The translations under genes and the position numbers were made by a program. From Okeania sp. SIO2C9 (GTDB lineage: Bacteria > Cyanobacteriota > Cyanobacteriia > Cyanobacteriales > Microcoleaceae), in the NCBI RefSeq assembly GCF_010672455.1, contig NZ_JAAHGO010000009.1:58521-122520 (forward strand): DNA of 64,000 bases. Reading direction: 5' to 3'. Below are positions 29,145 through 38,984 of this stretch, one piece after another. The notes under the pieces were generated by a model. It had not been told where the DNA came from, searched no databases, and was given only the letters and a program-made list of their open reading frames with translations. Every line of letters starts with the position of its first letter. Positions within the stretch are counted from its first letter, which is position 1.

Positions 29145-29260
29145 TCTTGCCAGATTAGTCTTGTTTGGTCTAAAGGCGTGCTTCGCAGACAACCCAACAC
29201 ATTCTTGGAGTTTCCCCAATAAGAGAATGGCGCTGAGACTATCTAGACCTGTGGCCTAAA
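29145..29260 (-). mobile_element. Decayed IS200/IS605 3' region
   Basis: It shares CTTGTTTGGTCTAAAGGCGT with the right-end remnant at 3086-3260 (there CTTGTCGGTCTAAAGGTGT). No coding frame remains. The rest of 29050-29487 shows no repeat or gene. Confidence 0.35.
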
Positions 29261-29487
29261 TATATTTAAGACTGTAGCACTTATAGCGAGATTTGAGCAA
29301 TATGAAAAAGATGGACTGATATTCCCATAAGATTCTGAGTTAAGGATTACAGGGGGACTTGCTGGGGATATTGGATCGAATTCTGGCAATGTGCTTGACT
29401 CTAGGTCAACTCCTTTTAAAATATATTTAAGATTTGTAAATAAACAACTCTATTTGTAAACGTTATTAAATTTTAGACCTACTGATT

Positions 29488-29658
29488 ATGACACAACCAC
29501 AACCTACTACGAAGCCTAATCTGGATGAACCAAAATTCGGTTTTAACCAATATTCAGAACGTCTCAATGGTAGAGCAGCTATGATTGGCTTTGTATTAAC
29601 TTTGGCAATTGAGTACTTGACTGGAGAAGGTTTACTATCTTGGTTAGGTCTCAATTAA
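29488..29658 (+). CDS. hli: High-light-inducible protein (Hli/Scp, chlorophyll-binding family)
   Basis: A 56-residue protein with the one-helix LHC signature: FGFNQYSERLNGRAAMIGF (about 19-37) containing the E-x-x-NGR chlorophyll-binding core, then the rest of the membrane helix VLTLAIEYLTG and a short lumenal end. Hlips protect photosystem assembly and chlorophyll under high light. The length is normal. ATG at 29488; no clear ribosome-binding site. A strong hairpin follows 106 bp after the stop, so it is likely monocistronic. Which Hli subtype it is cannot be fixed. Confidence 0.93.
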   Translation: MTQPQPTTKPNLDEPKFGFNQYSERLNGRAAMIGFVLTLAIEYLTGEGLLSWLGLN

Positions 29659-29763
29659 AGTTTTAGTTATACCTAAATTATAGAGAGGGCTACTGACCAC
29701 TATATATAATAGAGATTAAGCTCATACAAAACTCTATCTATAATAAAAATATAGTAGAAGTTT

Positions 29764-29804
29764 ATTGTTGGTAAGCCTAATATTGTCAATAACTTACCAA
29801 CAAT
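29764..29804 (+). terminator. Hairpin ATTGTTGGTAAG/CTTACCAACAAT downstream of hli
   Basis: A perfect 12-bp stem with a 17-nt loop lies 106 bp after hli. It is followed by TTCTATC, not a clean T-run, so termination is likely but not certain. From 29805 to 30063 nothing further is seen. Confidence 0.6.
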
Positions 29805-30063
29805 TTCTATCTAGCTTGCAACTATACTATATTAATCTCAACTATTCCTAGACTGGGAATTAGTTTTCTGTAACAATTAATCTACTTTTCACCTGGACAA
29901 TCTCAATATATGAGGTTTATTTTTGGTGAAATACAAGGCTATTATAATTTTGTATTAACCGCTAAATATTAAATATGTAAGAAAAATCAATACTAATTTA
30001 CTGATTTAAAGTTTAATACGACAGTATAGTTAGTTATTAGTATCTATTAAGGATATAAATATA

Positions 30064-30098
30064 AAGGGAATTTATTAGACAATCCGCTTAATTCCCTT
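30064..30098. promoter_or_regulatory. Hairpin AAGGGAAT/ATTCCCTT upstream of a small membrane protein gene
   Basis: A perfect 8-bp stem with a 19-nt loop lies 48 bp before the 97-residue gene. It may be a leader stem or the terminator of an upstream transcript. Confidence 0.4.
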
Positions 30099-30146
30099 GA
30101 GTGCAAGAAACTTACGAGTAAATTTAAATTTTATCACATTAAGCTT

Positions 30147-30440
30147 ATGATCAATGCTTTATGGCCTAAATTTGTGAAAGCTGCTTATCGAAAAGATCCT
30201 TTAGCAAGCTTTTTTGCGACAGTAGGATCGGTTGATGCTGTTATTGGTGGTTTAGGGGCAAGTTGGTCTCTGTTTTTTCTGGGGATGGGTACAGTAGGAA
30301 TAGCTCTCATATTACGCTTCTGGTTGTTAAAGCGCTCCGAGGTAGATGGAGCTACTCCTGTTCCAGAATATTATCTACCGCCTAATTCTTCTCGTCCACA
30401 GCTACCAATTCTAAATAGAAATAAAAAGCATCTTTCTTGA
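30147..30440 (+). CDS. Conserved cyanobacterial-type small membrane protein, function unknown
   Basis: A 97-residue protein. It has a short amphipathic N-terminus (MINALWPKFVKAAYRKDPL), two adjacent hydrophobic segments (about 20-37, FFATVGSVDAVIGGLGA; and 40-60, SLFFLGMGTVGIALILRFW) and a Pro-rich cytoplasmic-looking tail (VPEYYLPPNSSRPQLPIL). The layout resembles hypothetical proteins found across cyanobacteria, but I cannot name a family. ATG at 30147. It is transcribed away from the M48 protease region and has no close neighbour. Confidence 0.7.
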   Translation: MINALWPKFVKAAYRKDPLASFFATVGSVDAVIGGLGASWSLFFLGMGTVGIALILRFWLLKRSEVDGATPVPEYYLPPNSSRPQLPILNRNKKHLS

Positions 30441-30858
30441 ATTAAATAATCAGCGATAACCGTCAAGCTTTTGTAAAAATTAGTCAAGTTCTTAATATAT
30501 TGAGTTGCTTTCTTGATTAAGACTATTCCCTATTTAGGAGGATATTGCTTTACTAAATTTATGTAGAATACTATGAGTCTGGTTATCGTTTATTCTGCAA
30601 ACTAAGTTAATAGATTTTAGTTTTTAGGAGGAAATTACTTTTCAGATAGAGATATTGAAAAATTGATTGATTTGCTAATAATTTTTTTGCACTGGCAGCA
30701 GAAACAATCAAAAATATCAGGTAAGTAATTAATCCTAAAATATGACTTACAGCAGATTTCATGTAAATGTGGCACAATAGTTCAGAGTTTAAATAATCAA
30801 AGTTTATTTAACAAAATACTCAGCATTGGAAAAACTATATTCTTGACTTTCATGCTCC
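30441..30858. other. Intergenic, no feature recognised
   Basis: AT-rich. No repeat family member or coding frame of note. Confidence 0.4.
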
Positions 30859-31092
30859 TTACCGAAAAATTGTGGGTATGCGCCTCCCCTTTTAAGGGGA
30901 TAATAAGCGGTCGGGGGATGGCGAGGTCTCGGAGCCATATCCAATCGACTCCTGTGAAGAAAAATTTTCATGAATTTGTCAATCCTCTTCAATTCATGGA
31001 GAGGTAATTATTAATTATTAATTATTAATTATTAATTATTAATTATTAATTATTCATTATTAATTATTAATTATTCATTATTAATTGTTGAA
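30859..31092 (+). repeat. R3 repeat with long AATTATT tail
   Basis: Starts TTACCGAAAAATTGTGG, has CCCCTTTTAAGGGG, the optional cassette (GCGGTCGGGGGATGGCGAGG, CCATATCCAATCGAC), AATCCTCTTCAATTCATGGA and then about nine AATTATT units before ATTGTTGAA. Confidence 0.75.
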
Positions 31093-31243
31093 TGTACTTC
31101 ATAAACCTAGAATATTCTATCTGTGGAGAGTCTAAAGGCATAGCAATAGATAAGACACTTTTTAAAATTCAAGAATAAGTAAGGAGAATGAAAAGTTTTA
31201 GTGTCTGGAGCGATCGTAAATCCAATGTGAGTGTAAAACTCCG

Positions 31244-31423
31244 TCACAGTTTTATATACAAAAAAAAATGGGAACTTTTGTCCCCATTCTCCTGATTTTT
31301 GAGATTTTTTCTTAGTTGCTGTTGTTGCTTTTTAACTTGCCTTAACCTAGCAGTTCCTCCTCTTCCTTTAATATTTCTTCCCTGGTAACGAGGAGACTCC
31401 CATCTTTTTAATCGTTGTGCCAT
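31244..31423 (-). CDS. Small basic protein, function unknown
   Basis: A 59-codon frame beginning MAQRLKRWESPRYQGRNIKG, then RGGTARLRQVKKQQQQLRKN. It is strongly basic (Lys, Arg, Gln), reminiscent of small RNA-binding or ribosome-associated proteins, but not identified. The last codons run through a hairpin with a T-run (31260-31288, minus-strand terminator), so the original stop may have been lost or the C-terminus is recent. ATG at 31423. The adjacent upstream gene on the same strand is tRNA-Leu, 32 bp away. Confidence 0.55.
   Translation of the reverse strand: MAQRLKRWESPRYQGRNIKGRGGTARLRQVKKQQQQLRKNLKNQENGDKSSHFFLYIKL
31260..31288 (-). terminator. Intrinsic terminator inside the 3' end of the small basic gene
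   Basis: On the minus strand AATGGGGAC and GTTCCCATT pair around a short AAAA loop and are followed by nine T residues, a textbook intrinsic terminator. It also closes the M48-tRNA-Leu-small gene series on this strand. Confidence 0.75.
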
Positions 31424-31454
31424 ATCCGCAAATATAACCTCATTTTAGAATAAG

Positions 31455-31536
31455 TGGGCAGAGAGAGACTCGAACTCTCACGACCGAAGTCGCCACATTT
31501 TGAGTGTGGTGCGTCTACCAATTTCGCCACCCGCCC
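31455..31536 (-). tRNA. tRNA-Leu(CAA)
   Basis: 82 nt. The acceptor stem GGGCGGG pairs with TCTGCCC (with G-U pairs), followed by discriminator A. The D arm is GGCGAAATTGGTAGACGC, the anticodon stem-loop is CCACA-CTCAAAA-TGTGG with anticodon CAA, a variable arm is present as expected for tRNA-Leu, and the T arm is GAGAGTTCGAGTCTCTC. CCA is not encoded. Its first 22 nt overlap the end of the M48 protease reading frame. Confidence 0.95.
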
Positions 31537-32387
31537 TTATTTTTACTATTATAATCATTCTTTGTTAAATTTTGCAAGAGATCCAGATATTTCTGACTAC
31601 TTGACCATCTGTCAATTTCTCTAGCACGCAATACAGGTAATGGATGAGTTAGTTGGGCTGTTTGAAGTTCCCTTAAAACTTCACCCAATTCTGTATTACT
31701 AAATTCTTTGTAAGCTCTTGCCTGGGCTAAAAAAGCATCAACATTAAGTTGAGCAGATATACTCGGAGAACCACCTGCCAACTTCATCAGAACTGATGCT
31801 ACTACTTTTGGGTTTTGTGTTGCTAATAAAGCTGCGCGATCGCAAGTAAATTCTGCACACCTAACCCATTCTAATATTTGATTTTGTATACTTTGAGCTA
31901 TAATAGCACCCCATGTGGAAATTTGTCCAGCAGCTAGTACGATTAAATTACCTAAAGTGAGGTATACTCCATGTTCGCATTTAAGATGTCCTAGTTCGTG
32001 GCCTAATACTGCTTGAATTTCTTCTAAGTTCAGTAATTCTATCAAAGATGTATGAACAACAATGAAAGGTTGCTTACCTCGCATGGCAAATGTATAGGCA
32101 TTGGGAACAGGATGTTGACGAACATATAATTGTGGTGGTTCTAAATCAAGTGTGTGACAAGCATCTAATAGTATTTTGTATAAATGTGGTAATTGCTCCT
32201 TGCCTACTAATACACTAGATGCAATATTTTCCATGTAGAAAAATTGTTCTCCTAATGGTCCTAATAATTGCCTAACTAATAAATCTATGCCAGGTAGTTG
32301 TTTGATAGTATTGGTTGCTTCTAAATCTAATGGATGCCGAAAATTATCTGCTTTTAAGCCAATTAAGGGTATTGTTGCCAAAGCCAT
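31515..32387 (-). CDS. M48-family zinc metalloprotease (HtpX/Ste24-like)
   Basis: A 290-residue M48 peptidase. The zinc motif HELGH is in VLGHELGHLKCEHGVYLTLG (about residues 128-147), and the third ligand Glu is in RCAEFTCDRAALLA (about 185). The region between is hydrophobic, consistent with membrane association. The C-terminus reads through the 5' end of tRNA-Leu and stops at a TAG in the tRNA D-arm region (31515), adding KGGWRNW. The tRNA may thus be released from the 3' end of this mRNA. ATG at 32387. The substrate is unknown; relatives handle membrane protein quality control. Confidence 0.92.
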   Translation of the reverse strand: MALATIPLIGLKADNFRHPLDLEATNTIKQLPGIDLLVRQLLGPLGEQFFYMENIASSVLVGKEQLPHLYKILLDACHTLDLEPPQLYVRQHPVPNAYTFAMRGKQPFIVVHTSLIELLNLEEIQAVLGHELGHLKCEHGVYLTLGNLIVLAAGQISTWGAIIAQSIQNQILEWVRCAEFTCDRAALLATQNPKVVASVLMKLAGGSPSISAQLNVDAFLAQARAYKEFSNTELGEVLRELQTAQLTHPLPVLRAREIDRWSSSQKYLDLLQNLTKNDYNSKNKGGWRNW

Positions 32388-32491
32388 ATTTAGTTAATAG
32401 TAATTATAGTGACTGTTATTTTAGCACAATTTGATAAAAATAATTTTTGTTTCAATGTTAAGGAAAGTTTGATTTTTTAGTTAGTTATTTT

Positions 32492-32674
32492 GTAAGCATT
32501 CAGCTATTAGCATTCAGCTATCAGCAACAAGACTCTCTCCTTAAAGACAGTGTTTAAATTAATATAGATTTTAAGGGCAAGGGAGCAGATTTTTCTAGTA
32601 GGATAATTAATAAAGCTTTGATCGTCAACTAAAAACAATAGCTGATAGCTGATAGCTGACGGCTGAATGCTTAC
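32492..32674. repeat. R5 repeat, 183 bp
   Basis: Perfect inverted ends GTAAGCATTCAGC and GCTGAATGCTTAC, with inner GCTATCAGC-type repeats and AAAGACAGTGTTTAAATTA. The other copy, 57875-58363, is longer because of inserted DNA. Confidence 0.8.
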
Positions 32675-32938
32675 GTTATTTTTATGTCACCCAAAAATTA
32701 ACTAAATTTAGTTTACGTTTTATATTAAGTAGAGCAAGCTAAAAAAAATAGGTTACATTTTTAATCAAAAAAAATCTTCAAGGCAATGAATATCAACTTT
32801 TGAGCTAATTTGTAATTTGATAAATAGCTCCCAAAAATTACCATGTTCTACTTCAAATAATTTGGTGTAGTTCATTTATTCAAAAAGGATATTAAAAACT
32901 TTAAAAACTTAAATATATAAAGCATATTTCATAATCAA

Positions 32939-32997
32939 TGAGGTACTTCTGTGGCGGGAAATATACCCGTACTTTATAGTTTATCTTTGTACCTCAT
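32939..32997. repeat. R6 repeat, 59 bp
   Basis: TGAGGTAC and GTACCTCA ends with an internal GCGGGAAATATACCCG. Second copy of the 12232-12299 type. Confidence 0.65.
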
Positions 32998-33077
32998 ATA
33001 CCACCGAATATTCTGTATGTATATTAGAATTGTCGCTAAATAGATGGAAAAAATCGCTAAAACTCAGGCAGAGCAAT

Positions 33078-33584
<507 letters not shown>

Positions 33585-33865
33585 CAACCCTTTTAAATTA
33601 TCAATAACTGTAATCTTTATATATCAAGGATTTTCAGGATTTTTTAAGTTATAAAGCGACAAGTCTATTAGTTATCTCTGGAAAAGAGGGAGTAGTGAAT
33701 AGGGAGTAGGGGAAAATAGTTGATAATTTATATGCGATAATTGATTTTATTTTTGATTATCGGAGATATCTATTAAAATTAACTACTTTCACTATCAAGT
33801 AGATAAATTTAATGTTCATAGAAGTTAATAACTTGATGATTAAAATCTAGAGAAAAAAATATCTA

Positions 33866-34227
33866 ATACCAAATTGAAATGAAGCTGCATAAAATAACAT
33901 TTCAAGCATAATTGACCGCAGATAGGAGTAGATAGAGATAGATTGATTTCATTAATGGATAATGGATAATGGATAATTGATAATTGATAATTACCTCTGG
34001 TTAAAACCGCTACGGAATTGAATATAAGGAGATATTATTTCTTTTCTTGGTCGATTGGATATGGCGAGGAGACCCGTTCTTGCAGACCCGCTCCGAAGAT
34101 CGCCATCCCTAGACCGCTTTTTTCCCCTTAAAAGGGGAGGCTTTAAACCAGAATTATTTAATTATTAATTATTAATAATTAGGTAATGAATTTCATCATT
34201 CTATGCAACCTCATATAAAACTGGTAT
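33866..34227. repeat. R8 repeat containing a nested R3 copy
   Basis: The ends ATACCAAATTGAAATGA and (inverse) ATACCAGTTTTATATGA, each followed by TGCATA, bound 362 bp. Inside, 33952-34186 is an R3 copy with its optional GGTCGATTGGATATGGCGAG cassette. A sister composite lies at 34970-35325. Confidence 0.7.
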
Positions 34228-34696
34228 AAGCTATTAAATATATGTATTCATCGCTACGGCAAATCATTTAAAAATGCTTGTTTTTTTAGTCAGTAAATTT
34301 CATCAACAGAAAGGTAAAACAAATCAATATATATTCTAGAGTTATACCAACTTGATAAATGTTTGCTAAAAATGGCTAGGGGATTTTTTAGGAGTCGTAT
34401 GGGAATAGCTTCGATGCCATTTATGAGGTCATAACTTATCTTATTAGTCATTAGTCAAAGGAACATCTCCTATAAAACGAATGGCTATTCGTTCTTACTA
34501 CCCTTATTATTTTTAACATTATTTTTTCAAATTAGTATGAGGCACCATTAAAAAGAGGTGGCACATTATGGAATTATATTGCCAAAAATCAGTTTAGACT
34601 TTGAATCAAAAAACTAATATTAATAATTACAGCACTTTTAAAATTTCAAATCTTGTTTATCAAAAATCTCAAATAATTCCTCACTGTGCAACACCA

Positions 34697-34796
34697 TTAG
34701 ACATCTCCAAAACAAAGGTAGTAAGGAGTAGGGAGAAATAATTGATAATTTCTGTGCGATAATTAATTTTTTTTTGATTCTTGTAGATATCTATTA
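34697..34796. repeat. R7 repeat
   Basis: TTAGACATCTCC at the left, GATATCTATTAA at the right, with AGGAGTAGGGAG and AATTGATAATT inside. Other copies: 40141-40247 (best ends) and a worn one near 33675-33777. Confidence 0.6.
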
Positions 34797-34969
34797 AAAA
34801 AGTAATTATAATGTACTTTATCAAAAGATAAACTCGAGCAGATGATTATATCTAGAATAAGTTAAGTTATCAGAAGTATTAATATTGAGTGATGAAGTTT
34901 GCCAGTACTCGGTAACTATTGAAAAAATTATACAGATTTTTACATTTCTAACAAAAATTGATAGTCCTC

Positions 34970-35325
34970 ATATCAGTTTGAGATAAGGTTGCATAGAATA
35001 GAGCTCTTGCAAAAGTTTTTATTAAATCAATTCAATATCTGAAATAAACTATTTTATTTTCCTATTGCCTATTGCCTGACTTCTGCAAGAAGTCTAATGA
35101 TGAAATTCATTAACATAGATCTATCTTTATCTACGCTTACCGAAAAATTGTGGTTTAAAGCCTCCCCTTTTAAGGGGATAATAAATAAAAATTTTCATAA
35201 TTAGTTAATCCTCTCCTTGAAAAGAAGAGGTAATTATTAATTATTCATTATTAATTATTCATTATTGAACTGCGGTCAATTATGTTTGAAATATTATTCT
35301 ATGCCGCTTCATATTAAATTGGTAT
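34970..35325. repeat. Second R8 repeat containing a nested R3 copy
   Basis: ATATCAGTTTGAGATAAGG at the left and CTTCATATTAAATTGGTAT at the right, each with TGCATA or TGCCG inside. R3 occupies 35137-35280. R3 is in opposite orientation to the one in the sister R8, so the two composites arose separately. From 35326 to 35712 nothing else is seen. Confidence 0.65.
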
Positions 35326-35712
35326 AAAGTAGTTAAAATTGGTTATTTCTTGAAGCAATGATACTGCATTTCATCTAGCGCAGTGAGACCCAGACTTAAT
35401 AGAGCTATTTATTGTATGTACCTTGATACAAAAATATCTTGCTCTGTTAAAAATACTCAATTATACTCTAAAAATGGAGAATAACATTAGATCTATCTAG
35501 TTCTGCATTTACAACTACAAACATCCTTATTTTTTGAGGACGACCAAAATAAATAAACTATCTAATAGTCCATTTTGTCACTTTCAATAAGATTATAAAT
35601 TGTCACAATCACTTATTTTTCATAATTTGATAATTTACTTAACCTATCAAAATTAATTAAACAGACTATTAGTACAAAAGTATTCCTTTTATTTATGAAA
35701 AATTAAATCCAC

Positions 35713-37083
35713 TTAGACAGAAGTCTGCAATATTTCATGTTCTGTAGCTATATCTATTCTTTGCAACTGTGCTCCTAACTTTTGAAGTTTAACTTCTAGT
35801 TTTTCGTAACCTCGGTCTAAGTGTTGTAGACCTTGAAAAGTAGTTTCTCCTTCTGCGGCCAATGCTGCTAATACCAAAGCAGCAGAAGCTCTAAGATCTG
35901 TACCAATTACTGGAGCTGCTGAAAGTTTGGACACACCTTCTACAATGGCATGATTTCCTTTGACCCTAATATTAGCACCCATCCTATTTAGCTCTGAAAC
36001 ATGACGCATACGATTCTCAAATACTGTCTCTGTAACAGAACTACTACCAGAACATACACTGAGTAAGGCCATAAAAGGAGCCTGCATATCTGTAGGAAAA
36101 CCAGGATATGGCTGAGTCTCAATGTCAGTAGCGACAAGGTTTTTACTAGGTATAACGCGTAAGCTTCCAGGTACTTCTTGTCTGATATTTACTCCTACTG
36201 ACTGGAGTTTAGAAATAACTGCACTTAAATGTTGAGGAACAACTGGTGAAATAGTTATGTCTGAATTAGTAATTGCACCAGCGATTAAAAATGTACCAGC
36301 TTCTATTCTGTCAGGTATAATAGTGTAATCTACAGAATGCAGCTTAGGGACTCCAGATATGACGATGTTCTTTGTGCCAGCACCAATAATATTAGCCCCC
36401 ATAGCTATGCACAAGTTAGCTAGGTCTACTACTTCTGGTTCTTGAGCTGCATTTTCAATGATGGTTTCTCCCTCAGCCAAGGTTGCTGCCATCATTAATG
36501 TTTCAGTAGCTCCAACACTAGGATAGTCAAGATATATTTTTGCGCCTTGTAACTTTTTTTTAGTACCAGTAATATAGGCATTAACTATACCATGTTCAAT
36601 ATGGACTTCTGCTCCTAAAGCTTGTAAACCTCGAACATGAAGATCCACAGGTCTAGCACCAATAGCGCATCCACCTGGTAATGGTACGCGGGCTACTCCT
36701 AATCTGGCCAGAATAGGACCGATAACAAAAAAGCTAGCACGTAACTGTCTAACTAATTCATAAGGAGCTTCAGTAGTATCTAAATTACTCGCATCTACAT
36801 CTAAAGTATTACCATTCTGTTCTAACTTTGCTCCGAATGCAGATAAAACCTGTCCCATTCTATTAATATCTGCGAGAGAGGGAACTTGGTTTAACCGACA
36901 AGTGCCTGAACAAAGTAATGTGCCTGCCATTGCAGCTAAAGCGGAATTTTTTGCACCACTAATATTTATGTTTCCTTGAAGGTTAGATGGACCACAAATT
37001 TTCAGTATTGATTGGTTGATCGGGGATGATTTTGGGTTCTCTTTTGAGTTTGATGGTTGATTGATGGCTCTGTCCTCCTTCAA
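35713..37083 (-). CDS. murA: UDP-N-acetylglucosamine 1-carboxyvinyltransferase
   Basis: First committed step of peptidoglycan synthesis: transfer of enolpyruvyl from PEP to UDP-GlcNAc. The 456-residue frame has [20 protein letters not shown] near residue 40, the catalytic-loop Cys in [16 protein letters not shown], and [18 protein letters not shown] and [15 protein letters not shown] in the C-terminal half. The fold is two repeated domains. It has a longer N-terminus than usual. The frame opens with TTG at 37083, but AAGGAGGA immediately follows that TTG and sits 7 nt upstream of an in-frame ATC at 37065, with no ATG or GTG nearby. The true start is therefore open. Confidence 0.95.
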   Translation of the reverse strand: MKEDRAINQPSNSKENPKSSPINQSILKICGPSNLQGNINISGAKNSALAAMAGTLLCSGTCRLNQVPSLADINRMGQVLSAFGAKLEQNGNTLDVDASNLDTTEAPYELVRQLRASFFVIGPILARLGVARVPLPGGCAIGARPVDLHVRGLQALGAEVHIEHGIVNAYITGTKKKLQGAKIYLDYPSVGATETLMMAATLAEGETIIENAAQEPEVVDLANLCIAMGANIIGAGTKNIVISGVPKLHSVDYTIIPDRIEAGTFLIAGAITNSDITISPVVPQHLSAVISKLQSVGVNIRQEVPGSLRVIPSKNLVATDIETQPYPGFPTDMQAPFMALLSVCSGSSSVTETVFENRMRHVSELNRMGANIRVKGNHAIVEGVSKLSAAPVIGTDLRASAALVLAALAAEGETTFQGLQHLDRGYEKLEVKLQKLGAQLQRIDIATEHEILQTSV

Positions 37084-37337
37084 TTACCTAATTTATTAAT
37101 TTTAATTTTTGCTTCTGATTTTACTGGAAAGTTAGCAGATGTCTAGGGGTTGACAAATCCTATGTTTTAATATAGGTTGCGAAAAAAAATTAGATGTCTC
37201 CGGAATAATTGGGGTTTGCTGAAAAATCGGAATAGTGTTGCAGAATTATTCAAGCAAAGCGGATGTTAAGGAAGTCAGAAGTTAGAAGTCAGAAGTCGGA
37301 AGTTAACCCATCCCTCGCCCCTCCCCCTCCCAGGAGG

Positions 37338-37425
37338 GGAAATAGGGGATTTGAGCAAGACTTCAAAAATGTTTCGCCTTAACAAGGCGGGGTTGGGCAC
37401 CCCAATTATTTTGATAATTTTTTGA
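37338..37425 (+). repeat. R11 repeat
   Basis: GGGGATTTGAGCAAGACTTC, then TTTCGCC..GGCGGGGTTGGG and CCCCAATTATTTTGATAA. Copies also near 7150, 12128 and 57458. It lies between murA and the tnpB at 37606, next to GAAGTCAGAAGTTAG direct repeats (37275-37300). Confidence 0.6.
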
Positions 37426-37605
37426 TGCTTGTTAGCTAAACCGCCCTTGAGCCTCACACCATAATTTTAAAGAGGAGTGTGAGATGAATCGGCGACCAAT
37501 TGGATAGGTTCGATGCCCATTCAATTTGCACGCTATCCCAGCAGAAGCTTTCGCCCTAGTTGAAAAACTTGTGTTATTATTTTGCAATCCCGGAAATTTT
37601 CCACC

Positions 37606-38832
37606 ATGCGGACTGCTTATCAATATAAATTAAGGCCTAACAAAGAACAAATAGCCACTATTCAATTGTGCTTGGAATTGTTGCTTCGACAGTACAACTA
37701 TCGGTTGGGTCAAAGGTTCTCATGGTGGCAAGAAAACCGCTGTCCGGTTAATGCTTGCCCCTTGATAATGCCAATTCCTCAACTAAGAGACCATCCAGAT
37801 TATTACTCTCAAAAAAAAGATTTAGTCAATACCAAAGACAAATTTCCAGAATATAAGCTAATTCATTCTCAGGTTTTGCAAGACTGCATAAAACGGGTAA
37901 AACTTGCTTTTGATAGATGGTTTAAGGTAGACAAGAGTGGACATAAATTAGGAAAACCAAGGTTTAAGAAAACAAGCCGTTATCGTAGTTTTACTTATCC
38001 TCAAATAAAACTTGACTGTATTGAAGGAAATAAAATTAATTTGCCAAAAATAGGCAATATAAAGTTGATTCAACATCGACCGTTACCTGATGGTTTTCAA
38101 ATTAAAACAGTGACGATTAGTCGTAAAGCTGATGGTTATTATGTAACTTTATCCCTAGAGGACAAATCAGTTCCAGCTTCGATTTGTGAAGTGGAACCTA
38201 CATTAAAAAACACTCTGGGAATCGATATGGGGCTAAAAGAATTTTTAGTAACAAGTGAAGGAGAGTCTGTTCCCATACCTCAATACTATCGAAAATCTCA
38301 GAAGCGATTAAAGACTTTGCAAAAACGTTTATCTCGAAAGAAAAAAGGAAGTAAAAGATGGTTAAAAGCCGTCAATTTTGTGGCCAAAAAACATAAAAAA
38401 GCGGATGCGACCCCGCGACGACGACAGCTCGCTTGCGGTCAGACCCCGCGACGACGCCAGCTCGCTTGCGGAATGCTGACCAAGAGAGGGAACGCGCACC
38501 AAGCAGTGGCTGATAAACGTAAAGATTTTCACTTCAAAACAGCCAATGAATTGTTATCAAAAGCTGAAGTTATCGCCCATGAAAACTTAAAAATTAAAGG
38601 TCTAGCAAAGACCCATTTGAGTAAATCAATTAACGATGCTGGATGGAGTCAATTCCTGTCTATTTTAACTGTCAAAGCTGAAAATGCTGGACAGAAAACT
38701 ATAGCAGTAAACCCCAAAAATACCAGCCAAGATTGCTCAAATTGTGGTGAAAAAGTTCCCAAAGAATTAAATATACGAACTCATTCTTGTCCGCATTGCG
38801 GTATTGTGATAGACCGCGACTTGTTTGCGTAG
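37606..38832 (+). CDS. tnpB: TnpB, IS200/IS605 (IS1341-type), C-terminus truncated by a small insertion
   Basis: A 408-residue frame. The N-terminal helix-turn-helix region begins MRTAYQYKLRPNKEQ. RuvC-I is LGIDMGLKEFLVT, RuvC-II is VIAHENLKIKGLAKTH, the zinc ribbon is CSNCGEK and CPHCG, and RuvC-III is IDRD. Two R10 hairpin elements (38403-38500, one inside the other) add an in-frame Arg-rich insert between RuvC-I and RuvC-II. A 21-bp insert after IDRDL brings a TAG. Beyond it the old frame continues NAAINIKNRAVGHS for about 40 residues. All catalytic acids precede the stop, so residual activity is possible but doubtful. ATG at 37606 is chosen over an upstream TTG by homology of the start. 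Confidence 0.9.
   Translation: MRTAYQYKLRPNKEQIATIQLCLELLLRQYNYRLGQRFSWWQENRCPVNACPLIMPIPQLRDHPDYYSQKKDLVNTKDKFPEYKLIHSQVLQDCIKRVKLAFDRWFKVDKSGHKLGKPRFKKTSRYRSFTYPQIKLDCIEGNKINLPKIGNIKLIQHRPLPDGFQIKTVTISRKADGYYVTLSLEDKSVPASICEVEPTLKNTLGIDMGLKEFLVTSEGESVPIPQYYRKSQKRLKTLQKRLSRKKKGSKRWLKAVNFVAKKHKKADATPRRRQLACGQTPRRRQLACGMLTKRGNAHQAVADKRKDFHFKTANELLSKAEVIAHENLKIKGLAKTHLSKSINDAGWSQFLSILTVKAENAGQKTIAVNPKNTSQDCSNCGEKVPKELNIRTHSCPHCGIVIDRDLFA
38437..38481 (+). repeat. R10 45-bp hairpin element nested in another R10
   Basis: GGTCAG at the left pairs with CTGACC at the right; inside is ACCCCGCGACGACG and CTCGCTTGCGGAAT. It is inserted in an outer R10 copy (38403-38436 plus about 38490-38500) that ends GCGCACC. 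The third copy is 477-521 in the other tnpB. Confidence 0.75.
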
Positions 38833-38841
38833 CATGACCTA

Positions 38842-38984
38842 GGAAACGCGGCGATAAATATCAAAAATAGGGCGGTAGGGCATTCCGTCCTTAAAGCTCG
38901 TGGAGCCCGATGCAATGGCAGGGCTACGAAACGAGAAGCCCACACTATAGCGCCAGCTGAGTGTGGGAGTATGTCACTCAGAAT
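38842..38984 (+). ncRNA. Right end and candidate omega RNA of the tnpB element
   Basis: The region covers the tail of tnpB (in its old frame) and GC-rich sequence folding into several stems. It ends with the hairpin CCCACACT..AGTGTGGG and the terminus AGTATGTCA, shared with the element end at 1095-1132. In IS605-type elements the omega RNA has this position and its guide comes from the flank right of AGTATGTCA. No transcript evidence can be seen. Confidence 0.5.
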
